Numbered from the stretch's first letter, positions 16,392 to 25,588 are shown. The stretch is DNA of 64,000 bases from CAZFHA01 sp964518595 (GCA_964518595.1 CAZFHA010000003.1:1-64000), one strand, 5' to 3'. Notes: generated by a model not told the origin, from the letters alone. A program made the numbers and translations.

Positions 16392-17882
16392 ATGAAAAAA
16401 ATAGCTGTAATTGGTGGCGGCATAGCCGGTCTTGCCAGTGCTGCCAGGTTACAAAAGCAAGGATATCAGGTCACACTCTTTGAGAAAAATTCTCGACTGG
16501 GTGGCCGAATGAACCGAATCAAAGAAAAGGGTTTTACTTTTGATTTAGGACCCACCATTGTCATGATGCCGGATATTTATCGTCAAGTCTTTCTTGATTG
16601 CGGAGAAAATCCGGATGATTATATTCCTATGGAACAATTACCAATCTTATACGACCTGTTTATGAATGATCAGAAATACCCTTTTCCTTCTGATCTGGCC
16701 GGTATTCAAAATCTGCTGGAATCTATTGATAATAAAAGCGTTAAGGGTTTTTATCGTTACTTGAGCGAGATCTACCACCGATACACGATTGCCAAGGATC
16801 ATTTCATTCGCAAGAGTTTTCGAAGACCGCGGGACTTTTATAATCCCAGAACACTGATTAAGGCTTTACAGCTAAAGACTTTTGACAGCGCCGATCACTT
16901 AATCGGTAAGTATATCTCTAACGATATCATCAAGAAAATGCTTGCCTTTCAGACCCTCTATATCGGCATATCACCATATCAGGGTCCTTCTCTCTATTCC
17001 ATGATTCCCATGATTGAGATGATCTATGGGGTTTGGTTCATGAAGGGTGGCATGCGCCGGATGGCCATAGGTCTCATTCGTCTCTGTGATAAGCTAGGGG
17101 TGGAACTTAAGCCCGATAGCCCTGTAGAAAAAATCTGGATTGAAGCGGGAGAAGCAAAAGGTATTATTTGTCAGGGTCAGAAGCAGGCTTTTGATATAGT
17201 AGTAAATACCGCTGATTTCCCTTGGGCAATGGAAAATCTACTTTCCGGCTCTGAAGAAAAGGGGAAATATACAACGGAGAAGATCCAGAAGATGGACTAC
17301 GCCTGTTCCGGCTATCTTTTGTATCTGGGCCTTAATAAAAGCCTAAAGGGTCAATTGGAACTGCATAATGTAGTTTTCTCCCGAGATTTTGACCAAAACA
17401 TTAAAGATATTTTTGAAGGTCGCTTCCCTGAAGACCCTTCAGTCTATGTCTATGCAGCCAGCACAATTGACCCAGATTTAGCTCCAACTAATAAAGATGG
17501 TATTTATGTGCTTACACCTGTTCCCGAGCTAAAAACCAGTCTGATTGACTGGAATAATCCTGATAGCTATGCCGCTATGCGCCAAAGAGTCTTCGATAAA
17601 ATTAAAACTATCCCCGTCCTAGCTGATGTGGAAAATTATATTGAGGTGGAGCAAACAATTACGCCCTTAGACCTAAAGGATACGTTCAATGCTCAGTACG
17701 GTGCCGCCTTTGGGCTTAGACCAACCCTAAAACAAAGCAATCACTTGCGGCCTCAGGTAAGCTTGCCCCATTTGAAAAAGCTCTATTTTGCCGGTGCTAG
17801 TAATCATCCGGGGGCAGGTGTACCCATTGTATTAACCAGTGCCGAAATTTTAGTAAAGGAGATTCTCAAAGATGATCTCTAA
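16392..17882 (+). CDS. CrtI/CrtN-type carotenoid desaturase
   Basis: A 496-residue FAD-dependent oxidoreductase. The N-terminal dinucleotide motif IGGGIAG with a downstream E and GGRM is that of phytoene and diapophytoene desaturases, and the C-terminal YFAGASNHPGAGVPIV is the family's second FAD-binding signature. Such enzymes add conjugated double bonds to C40 or C30 carotenoid precursors at the membrane. In Firmicutes with a CrtM-like neighbour a C30 (4,4'-diapophytoene) substrate is likely, but C40 cannot be excluded from sequence. It overlaps the next gene by 11 bases. Confidence 0.85.
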   Translation: MKKIAVIGGGIAGLASAARLQKQGYQVTLFEKNSRLGGRMNRIKEKGFTFDLGPTIVMMPDIYRQVFLDCGENPDDYIPMEQLPILYDLFMNDQKYPFPSDLAGIQNLLESIDNKSVKGFYRYLSEIYHRYTIAKDHFIRKSFRRPRDFYNPRTLIKALQLKTFDSADHLIGKYISNDIIKKMLAFQTLYIGISPYQGPSLYSMIPMIEMIYGVWFMKGGMRRMAIGLIRLCDKLGVELKPDSPVEKIWIEAGEAKGIICQGQKQAFDIVVNTADFPWAMENLLSGSEEKGKYTTEKIQKMDYACSGYLLYLGLNKSLKGQLELHNVVFSRDFDQNIKDIFEGRFPEDPSVYVYAASTIDPDLAPTNKDGIYVLTPVPELKTSLIDWNNPDSYAAMRQRVFDKIKTIPVLADVENYIEVEQTITPLDLKDTFNAQYGAAFGLRPTLKQSNHLRPQVSLPHLKKLYFAGASNHPGAGVPIVLTSAEILVKEILKDDL

Positions 17883-18729
17883 AACCTTAGCCTCAGACTA
17901 TCGCTCCTGCAAAAGAATAATAGACAAAAATTCTAAAACCTTTAGTATGGCCTTTTCTATACTGCCTTCGCCTAAAAAGGAAGCAGTTTGGGCGCTATAC
18001 GCTTTAAACCGTCGACTAGATGACATTGTCGATCAAAGTCCTAAGGCACTTTCTTTGGAAGAAGAACAACAAAAATTGCGTCGGCTTCAAGCCGGTCAAA
18101 TTCCTTCTGAAGCGGTTTACCGTGCTTTGGCAGATGTTGACAAGACTTTTGGCATTGATTATGAAGCCTTTGATGCTATGTTTACCGGTCAGTACCAAGA
18201 TCTGAGTTTTTCTCAGCCTGAAACTGAAGCAGATTTACTTGATTATTGCTATTATGTAGCTGGCAGTGTAGGCCATATGCTTTTACCAGTCTTAGCAACC
18301 AAGAATGCCTCTCTCCTAAGGGACAGTGCCAAGAAACTTGGTATAGCCATGCAGCTTACTAACATTTTACGTGATGTGGGTGAGGATTTTCATAATCAGC
18401 GCATCTATCTACCTGTAAATATTCTGGAGCAGGAGCAAGTTTCTTTACCTACAGTAATCCAAACTGGTGTAACCGATGCCTATATCAAAGTTTGGGAGCA
18501 CTATGCCAAACTGGCAGAAAGCTATTATCAGGCAGGTTTAGAGCAACTGGACTTATATGACGAAGATAGTCGGTTAGTGGTAAAAGCTGCAGCGGAACTT
18601 TATCGGGAAATCCTCACGGCTGTTCGCAAACAGGATTATCGCTTGGACAAGAGAGCCATGGTTCCTAGGGCAATTAAACGTAATTTGCTACGACAAATGT
18701 CCGGCATCCCCATAGAGCCTACCCTGTAA
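17872..18729 (+). CDS. CrtB/CrtM-type (diapo)phytoene synthase
   Basis: A 285-residue prenyl synthase that joins two prenyl diphosphates head to head. Both magnesium-binding aspartate motifs are present, DDIVD (50-54) and DVGED (168-172), with the family sequence NILRDVGEDFHNQRIYLP around the second. It is translationally coupled to the desaturase, so the two probably make a coloured carotenoid or diapocarotenoid protecting the membrane. No cyclase or further modifying gene lies next to them. Squalene synthase is an alternative made unlikely by the desaturase. Confidence 0.87.
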   Translation: MISKTLASDYRSCKRIIDKNSKTFSMAFSILPSPKKEAVWALYALNRRLDDIVDQSPKALSLEEEQQKLRRLQAGQIPSEAVYRALADVDKTFGIDYEAFDAMFTGQYQDLSFSQPETEADLLDYCYYVAGSVGHMLLPVLATKNASLLRDSAKKLGIAMQLTNILRDVGEDFHNQRIYLPVNILEQEQVSLPTVIQTGVTDAYIKVWEHYAKLAESYYQAGLEQLDLYDEDSRLVVKAAAELYREILTAVRKQDYRLDKRAMVPRAIKRNLLRQMSGIPIEPTL

Positions 18730-18757
18730 AAACATGTTTCAGCATAAAACAAATAAT

Positions 18758-18815
18758 AACCGGAGAACCCTTAAAAGCGTATCGAACTACTGCTTTAGGA
18801 CTCTCCGGTTTTATA
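18758..18815. terminator. Bidirectional terminator between convergent genes
   Basis: Stem 18758-18766 with 18802-18810 (9 bp, AACCGGAGA) enclosing a second imperfect stem, followed by TTTTAT on the plus strand and an AT-rich stretch on the minus strand. It separates the carotenoid unit from the polyamine operon. Confidence 0.75.
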
Positions 18816-18840
18816 TTCTATCAAGGCAATAATAACCCGT

Positions 18841-19977
18841 CTAGGATAGCCGCTCCTTAAAATCACTATAGCTAAAGCTATGGATTACTTTTAGTACCCC
18901 ATCAGAGCCACGAACAGCCAGTGCCGGCAAGGGCATTCCGTTAAAAGTATTATTCTTAACCATGGTATAGTGTGCCATATCTTCGAAGACCACCCTGTCA
19001 CCAATCTGCAAAGGCTTAGCAAAACTATAGTCACCAATAATGTCGCCAGCTAAACAAGTGGGGCCACCCAAACGATAAAGCCATTCCTTTTCCCCGGGTA
19101 GACCGGCCTCCTGTACAGGTGGGCGGTAAGGCATTTCCAACACATCCGGCATGTGACAAGCCGCCGACGTATCTAAAATAGCATTGCAGATACCATTGTC
19201 AACAAAGTCTAATACCGAGGAAAGGAGAAAGCCAGTATGAAGAGCCACCGCTTCCCCCGGTTCAAGATAAACTTGCAGTTGATACTTTTGCTGGATCGTA
19301 TTAATAGCCTTGACCAGAGTAGTGATATCGTAGTCAGGCCGGGTAATGTGATGTCCTCCGCCAAAATTAAGCCATTTCATGCCCTTTAAATAGGCACCAA
19401 ACTTCGCTTCCACGGCTTCTAAGGTAGTAAGTAAATCATCACTGTTTTGCTCGCAGAGGGTGTGAAAATGTAATCCGGAAATACCATCCAGTTTTTCTGG
19501 CACAAAATTTTTCAGAGTAATTCCTAAGCGAGAGCCTGGCGAACAAGGGTCGTAAAGACTGTGATCTCCTGTGGAACACTCTGGATTAATTCTGAGTCCA
19601 CAACTCTTACCCATTGCCAAAGCACTGGAACCGTATTTCTCCCATTGGGAAAAGGAGTTAAAGACAATATGATCCGCTACGGTAAGAATTTCTTCCCACT
19701 CATCAGGCCGGTAGGCCGGGGAGAAGATATGAGTCTCCCCACCCATTTCTTCTTTACCCAGTCTGGCCTCATAGAGCCCGCTGGCTGTAGTACCATCCAA
19801 ATACGCAGCAATCAGCGGGTAGAAATAGTACATAGAGAAGGCCTTTTGAGCAAGCAAAATCTTGCAACCGGTCTGCTCTTTTACTGAAGCCAGTACCTCT
19901 AGGTTTTGTCGAAGCAGCTTCTCATCCACCAGATAACATGGTGTAGGTAAAGCTTCTACTGAAAAATCAATGCCCAT
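18841..19977 (-). CDS. nspC: Carboxynorspermidine/carboxyspermidine decarboxylase
   Basis: A 378-residue PLP enzyme of the alanine-racemase-fold decarboxylases. K45 in LAQKAFS should hold PLP, and FNSFSQWEKYG plus CSTGDHSLYDP are NspC-like. It turns carboxyspermidine into spermidine (or carboxynorspermidine into norspermidine). A TTG three codons upstream overlaps the previous stop; the ATG at 19977 is preferred though its ribosome binding site is weak, so it probably depends on coupling to the upstream gene. Last gene of the polyamine operon. Confidence 0.88.
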   Translation of the reverse strand: MGIDFSVEALPTPCYLVDEKLLRQNLEVLASVKEQTGCKILLAQKAFSMYYFYPLIAAYLDGTTASGLYEARLGKEEMGGETHIFSPAYRPDEWEEILTVADHIVFNSFSQWEKYGSSALAMGKSCGLRINPECSTGDHSLYDPCSPGSRLGITLKNFVPEKLDGISGLHFHTLCEQNSDDLLTTLEAVEAKFGAYLKGMKWLNFGGGHHITRPDYDITTLVKAINTIQQKYQLQVYLEPGEAVALHTGFLLSSVLDFVDNGICNAILDTSAACHMPDVLEMPYRPPVQEAGLPGEKEWLYRLGGPTCLAGDIIGDYSFAKPLQIGDRVVFEDMAHYTMVKNNTFNGMPLPALAVRGSDGVLKVIHSFSYSDFKERLS

Positions 19978-19978
19978 A

Positions 19979-21178
19979 TTAATCAACCAAATCAGGAGTA
20001 AAACTCTCCTGCCAAGGTAAGCCGTAGCGGTTTAGCGCCTCCATAAAGGGATCTGGATCAAACTCTTCCACATTATAAACTCCAGGCTTTTGCCAGCGTC
20101 CATCCATTACCAACATGGCACCGATCATAGCAGGAACACCTGTAGTATAGGAAATTGCTTGAGATTCTACTTCCTTATAACAGGCCTCATGATCGCAAAT
20201 ATTATATAAATAGTAGGTCTTTGCTTTGCCATCCTTTATCCCTTGAAAAATACAGCCAATGTTAGTCTTGCCCTTGGTCCGGGGTCCAAGAGAGGCCGGA
20301 TCCGGTAACACCGCTTTAAGAAACTGTAAGGGGATAATCTGCTTGCCCTCAAAATCAATAGGTTCAATAGAGGTCATGCCCACATTTTCTAAACATTTCA
20401 GGTGAGTCAAATAGTTCTGACTAAAAGTCATAAAGAAACGAATCCGCTTAATGCCCTTCAGATTCAAAGCCAAGGACTCAAGCTCTTCATGATGAAGCAA
20501 GTACATGTCTCTTTGGCCAATACCTTCAAAATCATAGACGCGCTTAATTTCCATAGGCTCGGTGTGTTTCCAATGACCTTCTTCCCAATAGCTTCCTGGT
20601 GCAGTTACTTCACGGATGTTGATTTCCGGGTTAAAGTTTGTGGCAAAAGGATAGCCATGATCTCCGCCATTAGCATCTAAAATATCCAAATAATGGATTT
20701 CATCAAAATGATGCTTCATAGCATAGGCAGAAAAAACTCCCGTCACCCCAGGATCAAAGCCTGAGCCCAAAAGGGCTGTGATACCAGCCTCTTTGAATTT
20801 CTCCCGATAGGCCCATTGCCATTTGTATTCAAATTTAGCCGTATCCTTAGGCTCATAGTTGGCAGTATCAACATAATGGGTTTTGGTGGCTAAACAGGCA
20901 TCCATTATAGTTAAATCCTGATAGGGCAAAGCCAGATTAATTACCACATCCGGTTTAAAAGCTTGAATCAAGCTAACCAGTTGGTCTACCTGATCTGCAT
21001 CTACTTCAGCAGTATGAATAATGGTCTTGCCGCCATCTAATTTAGCCTTTAGTGCATCACACTTGCTTTTTGTCCGGCTGGCAATCATGATTTCACTGAA
21101 AACTTCACTGTTTTGGCAACATTTGTGAATGGTTACCGAGGCTACGCCGCCGCAGCCGATGATTAATGCTTTTCCCAT
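19979..21178 (-). CDS. Carboxynorspermidine/carboxyspermidine synthase (saccharopine dehydrogenase-like)
   Basis: A 399-residue NADPH-dependent enzyme of the LYS1-like saccharopine dehydrogenase fold. The N-terminal Rossmann motif is GCGGVASV, and FDPGVTGVFSAYA and DNGGDHGYPF-like segments match carboxynorspermidine dehydrogenases. It condenses aspartate semialdehyde with putrescine (or diaminopropane). Its immediate neighbour is the matching decarboxylase, which makes a lysine-synthesis role unlikely. The ATG follows AGGAGG. Confidence 0.87.
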   Translation of the reverse strand: MGKALIIGCGGVASVTIHKCCQNSEVFSEIMIASRTKSKCDALKAKLDGGKTIIHTAEVDADQVDQLVSLIQAFKPDVVINLALPYQDLTIMDACLATKTHYVDTANYEPKDTAKFEYKWQWAYREKFKEAGITALLGSGFDPGVTGVFSAYAMKHHFDEIHYLDILDANGGDHGYPFATNFNPEINIREVTAPGSYWEEGHWKHTEPMEIKRVYDFEGIGQRDMYLLHHEELESLALNLKGIKRIRFFMTFSQNYLTHLKCLENVGMTSIEPIDFEGKQIIPLQFLKAVLPDPASLGPRTKGKTNIGCIFQGIKDGKAKTYYLYNICDHEACYKEVESQAISYTTGVPAMIGAMLVMDGRWQKPGVYNVEEFDPDPFMEALNRYGLPWQESFTPDLVD

Positions 21179-21243
21179 AGTATCCTCCTTTATCTGCTCT
21201 CAGCTCACATGCCGAGAAAGCTTTCCATTGCTATATTTCTATC

Positions 21244-22095
21244 TTATTGGTTGACAGCTAAAAGTAATTCCCGAACCACCTTACAAGCCACGGCTGTGGA
21301 CGCACCGGTAGGATCATAATTAGGAGCCAATTCGTTCACATCACAAGCAACCACCTGTAAATGACGTAGCTCCATTAGCGCAATGAGTAGATCTTGAAAA
21401 GAAACCCCACCGGCTTCTGGAGTTCCTGTGCCGGGGAATACAGATGGGTCGAGCACATCCAGATCTAAGGTAAAATAGATGGGACGTCCTTCCAACTCTT
21501 TCATCAAGGCTGCAAAGCCATGAAGATTAAAAGGCGTCAGGCTAAGATGTTCTCTGGAAAAAGAGAATTCTGACTTCTCTCCAGAACGAATACCAAATTG
21601 ATAAATATTCTTGTCCCCCACCAACTCCCAAATCCTCCGCATCACAGTAGCGTGGGATAATTTTTCGCCCAGATAGTCTTCACGCAAATCTGTATGGGCA
21701 TCTAAATGAATTACCGCTAAATCAGGATAGGCTTTCAAAGCCGCTCGAAAAGCGCCAAAGGTTACCAAATGCTCCCCTCCGAGAAGAAAAGGGCGTTTTC
21801 CATCAGCTAAAATCTGTGCCGCCATCCCTTCGATCTGATTTAAGGCTCGCTCTGGACTGCCAAAGGGGAGTTCAAGGTCTCCGGCATCAAAAACAGCAAT
21901 ATCATTAAGATCTCGGTCTTGATAAGGACTATATGTCTCAAGACCAAAAGACTCACCCCGAATCGCTTTGGGGCCAAATCGGGCTCCGGGGCGAAAAGAA
22001 GTAGTTGAGTCAAAGGGGGCTCCAAAAAGCACGGTAGATGCCTCATCATACCCTTTGTCACAGCCGATAAATGTCTCAATATTTTTATTCAACAT
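21244..22095 (-). CDS. speB: Agmatinase
   Basis: A 283-residue manganese enzyme of the arginase/agmatinase family that splits agmatine into putrescine and urea. Metal ligands are visible: H109 in GGEHLV, D132/H134/D136 in LDAHTD, and D211/D213 in DLDVLDP. It overlaps speE by 11 bases and follows arginine decarboxylase in the operon, consistent with agmatine as substrate. Confidence 0.9.
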   Translation of the reverse strand: MLNKNIETFIGCDKGYDEASTVLFGAPFDSTTSFRPGARFGPKAIRGESFGLETYSPYQDRDLNDIAVFDAGDLELPFGSPERALNQIEGMAAQILADGKRPFLLGGEHLVTFGAFRAALKAYPDLAVIHLDAHTDLREDYLGEKLSHATVMRRIWELVGDKNIYQFGIRSGEKSEFSFSREHLSLTPFNLHGFAALMKELEGRPIYFTLDLDVLDPSVFPGTGTPEAGGVSFQDLLIALMELRHLQVVACDVNELAPNYDPTGASTAVACKVVRELLLAVNQ

Positions 22096-22936
22096 GTTTT
22101 AGAATATCCTCCACATACGTTGGTAAAGCAAAAGCACCTACATGTAGCTTAGTATTATAATAGCGCGTCTTAATACCTCTTTGATTCCACCTATCAGCCG
22201 CCAAATCCTCCAGAGGGTGGTATTTCTTGGAGGCAAAACCGAAGAGCCAATGCCCTGAAGGATAGGTCGGAATGTGAGCCTGATAGACCCGGCTAATAGA
22301 GAACGACTCTACAATCCTCTTATGTGCACGTTCCATAGCCACCGCATCATTTTCGTAAAAGGGGCTCTCATGCTGATTCACCATGATTCCGTCTTCTTTT
22401 AGAGCCTTAAAACAATTACCATAAAATTCCTTAGTGAATAGCCCCTCTCCCGGTCCAAAAGGATCAGTAGAATCAACAATAATTAGGTCATAGGTATTTT
22501 CAAAAGCCCGGACAAATTTAAGACCGTCTTGATAAAATACCTCTACCCTTGGGTCAGAAAAGCCACAGGCCGTTTGGGGAAGAAATTCTTTGCAGACCTG
22601 TACTACCATAGGATCAATTTCGACTAAATGAATATGCTTGATTTCCGGATAAAGAGAAAGTTCCCGTAATACACCACCGTCACCAGCACCGATTACCAAG
22701 ACTTTTTCTACTTTAGGGTGCACCGCCAAAGGAACATGGGTAATCATTTCATGATAGATAAATTCGTCTTTTTCTGTGAGCATCATGTACCCATCTAAGG
22801 TTAAAAAACGTCCAAATTCTTTTGAAGAAAAAACATCAATCCGCTGAAACTCACTTTGAGCAGAAAATAATTGTTTCTCTACCTTAATAGAAAGCTTAAC
22901 CTGATCCGTATGTTTTTCAGAATACCATAGTTCCAT
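22085..22936 (-). CDS. speE: Spermidine synthase (aminopropyltransferase)
   Basis: A 283-residue cytoplasmic aminopropyltransferase using decarboxylated S-adenosylmethionine. The nucleotide-binding GAGDGG is at 83-88, and the DSTDPFGPGEGLF segment supplies the catalytic aspartate. The N-terminal WYSE-H and SEFQRIDVF-S segments match bacterial SpeE. It needs the SpeD product encoded upstream. Because the cluster also has a carboxyspermidine route, this enzyme may alternatively extend spermidine to spermine or thermospermine (inference). Confidence 0.9.
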   Translation of the reverse strand: MELWYSEKHTDQVKLSIKVEKQLFSAQSEFQRIDVFSSKEFGRFLTLDGYMMLTEKDEFIYHEMITHVPLAVHPKVEKVLVIGAGDGGVLRELSLYPEIKHIHLVEIDPMVVQVCKEFLPQTACGFSDPRVEVFYQDGLKFVRAFENTYDLIIVDSTDPFGPGEGLFTKEFYGNCFKALKEDGIMVNQHESPFYENDAVAMERAHKRIVESFSISRVYQAHIPTYPSGHWLFGFASKKYHPLEDLAADRWNQRGIKTRYYNTKLHVGAFALPTYVEDILKHVE

Positions 22937-22940
22937 CTCT

Positions 22941-24389
22941 TTACTCCTTCCAAACTCTGATATATTGGTTCTCCATATCTTCCAGTCCGGTTAAAAGACA
23001 ACCCTTTTCCCTGGCATAAAGTAGGTAATTAACAATCTCCTGGGTTATTCTCTCTCCCGGAGCCAAAATAGGAATTCCCGGTGGATAACTCATCAAAGAC
23101 TCACAGCAAATCTTTCCCACACTCTCCTCTAAAAGACAGGGAACTCGCGGGGCATAAAAGGCTTCCTTGGGAGGCATGACTACTTGAGGGGTAATATAGG
23201 CATAAGGCTTATCTTCCTGTCGTTCCCGGCGAAAGCGTCTACGGATCTCTGCCAGCGCACTCACTAACCTTTCAATATCACGATGCCTGTCACCAACAGA
23301 AATATAGGCCAAAATATTCCCTAAATCACCGAATTCAATCTGTATATCATACTCATCTCGGAGCAGATCATAAACTTCTATTCCCGTGAGCCCGGTATCT
23401 AAGGTGTGAATCGATAATTTAGTACTGTCAAAGGCAAAAACCCGATCCCCATCAACCAGCTCCTGTCCATAGGCGTAATAATCACCGATCAAGTTAATTT
23501 CTTCTCTGGCATAAGCTGCCATCTCACTGACTCGGGCAAAGGTTTCCCTGCCATTTCGGTATAAGTTGCGGCGGGAAATATCCAGACTGGAAAGAAGTAG
23601 ATAAGAAGCACTGGTAGTCTGGGTTAAATTGATAATTTGGCGCACATAATCCGAATTAACCGCCGCCCCCAAAAGTAAGATTGAACTCTGGGTTAGGGAG
23701 CCCCCAGACTTATGCATACTAACAGCAGCCATATCTGCCCCTGCTGCCATAGCTGAGATAGGTAGGTCAGCGCCAAAGTAAAAATGAGCCCCATGAGCCT
23801 CATCCACCAAGACCCGCATATTATACGTATGTGCCAAAGCAACAATTGCCTTTAGATCAGAACAAATACCATAGTAGGTAGGGTTATTAATAAGGATCGC
23901 CCGGGCATCAGGATTCTCCCTTATGGCTCGATGCGCTTCCTCAAGAGAAACACCCAAAGCAATTCCTAAACGGGCATCAATGGCAGGATTCATATAAACC
24001 GGAATCCCGCCACCTATAACCAAAGCATTAATAACACTGCGGTGCACGTTGCGAGGGACAATGATCTTTTCACCCTGAGAGCAAACCGCTAAAATCATAC
24101 TCTGAACCGCCGCCGTGGTACCATTCACCATAAAAAAGGCTTGGGCAGCACCAAAAGCCTCCGCAGCCAGCTCTTCGGCCTCGCGAATAACCGATACAGG
24201 GTGACAAAGATTATCCAGTGGTTTCATAGAGTTAACATCAATAGATAGGCATTTTTCACCCAACAAAGCCACTAAATCAGGATTGCCTTTCCCACGCTTA
24301 TGCCCGGGTACATCAAATGGTACAATTCGCCGTTTCTTAAAGGCTTCCAAGGCCTCCAGCAGTGGCGCACTATCCTGTCTATTTACCAT
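22941..24389 (-). CDS. speA: Arginine decarboxylase (Orn/Lys/Arg decarboxylase, fold I)
   Basis: A 482-residue PLP enzyme of the short Bacillus-type arginine/lysine/ornithine decarboxylase group. DEAHGAH (196-202) and SMHKSGG with PLP lysine K227 are clear, and the C-terminal SYPPGIPILAPGE closes the family domain. Agmatinase two genes downstream argues for arginine over lysine as the substrate. The ribosome binding site is weak. The 140 bases upstream to speD hold no recognisable feature. Confidence 0.87.
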   Translation of the reverse strand: MVNRQDSAPLLEALEAFKKRRIVPFDVPGHKRGKGNPDLVALLGEKCLSIDVNSMKPLDNLCHPVSVIREAEELAAEAFGAAQAFFMVNGTTAAVQSMILAVCSQGEKIIVPRNVHRSVINALVIGGGIPVYMNPAIDARLGIALGVSLEEAHRAIRENPDARAILINNPTYYGICSDLKAIVALAHTYNMRVLVDEAHGAHFYFGADLPISAMAAGADMAAVSMHKSGGSLTQSSILLLGAAVNSDYVRQIINLTQTTSASYLLLSSLDISRRNLYRNGRETFARVSEMAAYAREEINLIGDYYAYGQELVDGDRVFAFDSTKLSIHTLDTGLTGIEVYDLLRDEYDIQIEFGDLGNILAYISVGDRHRDIERLVSALAEIRRRFRRERQEDKPYAYITPQVVMPPKEAFYAPRVPCLLEESVGKICCESLMSYPPGIPILAPGERITQEIVNYLLYAREKGCLLTGLEDMENQYIRVWKE

Positions 24390-24529
24390 TATGCCAGCCC
24401 TTCTTTCGTATTAATGCTCTAGCCATCGATCTGTAAAAGATCTAACTAGAAAATTCTGCGAAGGCGGAGGTTGATTTATTATTTATCGCCGAATCACCGC
24501 TTCATGTAAAATTTCGATCCGGAAGCAAT

Positions 24530-25294
24530 TTAAAATACATTCACCCCGCTGAATATCTCGATCATTTCCTGCCGTAAACTATTGGTAATTTGTAGTCTGG
24601 TTCTAGGGGGCAGCTCATAAACATCAGTATTGAAGAGATAGTTCTGTAGATCCACATCTTTAATCATCATTTTAGTGTGAAAAAGATTGTGCTGATAAAC
24701 ATTCAAATCCAAGGCATCATAGCGAGCCAATGTCTTAGGATCAATGTAATCCTGAATGGAAGTAATCTTATGGTCGATATAGAGCTTTCGGCCGCTAATA
24801 TCTCTGGTAAAGCCCCTTACACGATAATCCATAGTAATAATATCCGAATCAAAACTACCAATCAAAAAATCCAAGGTACTCAGAGGCGTGATCTCGCCAC
24901 AAGTGGCTACATCAATGTCTACCCGAAAGGTGGCAATAGAGTTGTCGGGATGGTACTCTGGATAGGTATGAACTGTTACATGGCTCTTATCTAGATGAGC
25001 CACCACCGTCTCTCCGCTTCGGGAAGGAACCATAGATTCCTCCGCAATCAGAAAAGTAACGCTGGCTCCCTGAGGATCATAGTCCTGACGTGAAACATGC
25101 AAAACATGAGCACCAATCATGTCAGTGACTTCATAGAGAATATTCGTTAAGCGCTCTGAGTTATACTGCTCATCGATGTAAGCAATATAGTCTTTCTGTT
25201 CCCTAGGGGTCTTGGCATAACAAAAATCGTAGATATTAAAACTAAGGGATTTGGTTAAATTATTAAACCCATAAAGCTTGAGCCTGTTATCCAT
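24530..25294 (-). CDS. speD: S-adenosylmethionine decarboxylase proenzyme, E. coli type
   Basis: A 254-residue proenzyme that cleaves itself to form a pyruvoyl cofactor; the predicted cleavage lies before S104 in LDKSHVTVHTYPE, like the Lys-Ser cleavage of the E. coli protein. CGEITPLSTLDFL and MDYRVRGFTRD are family hallmarks. It supplies decarboxylated S-adenosylmethionine for SpeE. First gene of the polyamine operon, directly behind a leader terminator (see 25311-25348). GGAGG precedes the ATG by 6 bases. Confidence 0.92.
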   Translation of the reverse strand: MDNRLKLYGFNNLTKSLSFNIYDFCYAKTPREQKDYIAYIDEQYNSERLTNILYEVTDMIGAHVLHVSRQDYDPQGASVTFLIAEESMVPSRSGETVVAHLDKSHVTVHTYPEYHPDNSIATFRVDIDVATCGEITPLSTLDFLIGSFDSDIITMDYRVRGFTRDISGRKLYIDHKITSIQDYIDPKTLARYDALDLNVYQHNLFHTKMMIKDVDLQNYLFNTDVYELPPRTRLQITNSLRQEMIEIFSGVNVF

Positions 25295-25310
25295 CCACTA
25301 CCTCCTATAC

Positions 25311-25348
25311 AAAAAACGCAAGCGTCCAGCTACTGCCAAACTCTTGCG
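25311..25348 (-). promoter_or_regulatory. Leader terminator (candidate attenuator) of the polyamine operon
   Basis: On the minus strand CGCAAG (25348-25343) pairs with CTTGCG (25322-25317), with a second inner stem TTTGGC/GCTGGA and an AGTA loop, followed at once by six T (25316-25311) and then the GGAGG of speD. This is an intrinsic terminator inside the leader, not behind a gene. A further small hairpin CGGT-GTTT-ACCG occurs upstream in the leader. Together they look like transcription attenuation; the signal (polyamine or S-adenosylmethionine) is unknown. Confidence 0.75.
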
Positions 25349-25400
25349 CTACATAGGTCAACTGCCAGAAAGACCGGTAAACACCGATAAACAAGCTGTT

Positions 25401-25409
25401 ATTATATCA
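25401..25409 (-). promoter_or_regulatory. Extended -10 promoter of the polyamine operon
   Basis: TGATATAAT on the minus strand, about 110 bases before the speD start. No good -35 at 17 bases. Transcription from here would include the leader terminator. Confidence 0.65.
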
Positions 25410-25530
25410 GAGTCTATATAGCAAGAACTTACTTTTACTACTCTTATTGACCGTTTCACAAGTGTTTGTGTATAGCCTACACACGGTTATGAAGTAACCA
25501 ACTTATAAAATTTGAGCTCCTAACTCAATC

Positions 25531-25588
25531 AATAAGGCAACCAAAGTTGCCGAACGGCGCTTGACCCGGCTGTCCGTAAGGCCTTATT
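25531..25588. other. Compact inverted-repeat element, possible structured RNA
   Basis: AATAAGGC (25531-25538) is the exact reverse complement of GCCTTATT (25581-25588). Inside lie a perfect hairpin GGCAAC-CAAA-GTTGCC (25536-25551) and a weaker ACGG/CCGT stem. It lies between two divergent promoters, with no gene in 25410-25786. I do not recognise a known riboswitch; it may be a structured RNA or a remnant of a mobile element end. Confidence 0.45.

Noticed and set aside
25531..25588. Possible cyclic-di-GMP or other known riboswitch
   Set aside because: Some words recall that class, but the order and conserved core do not match on either strand.
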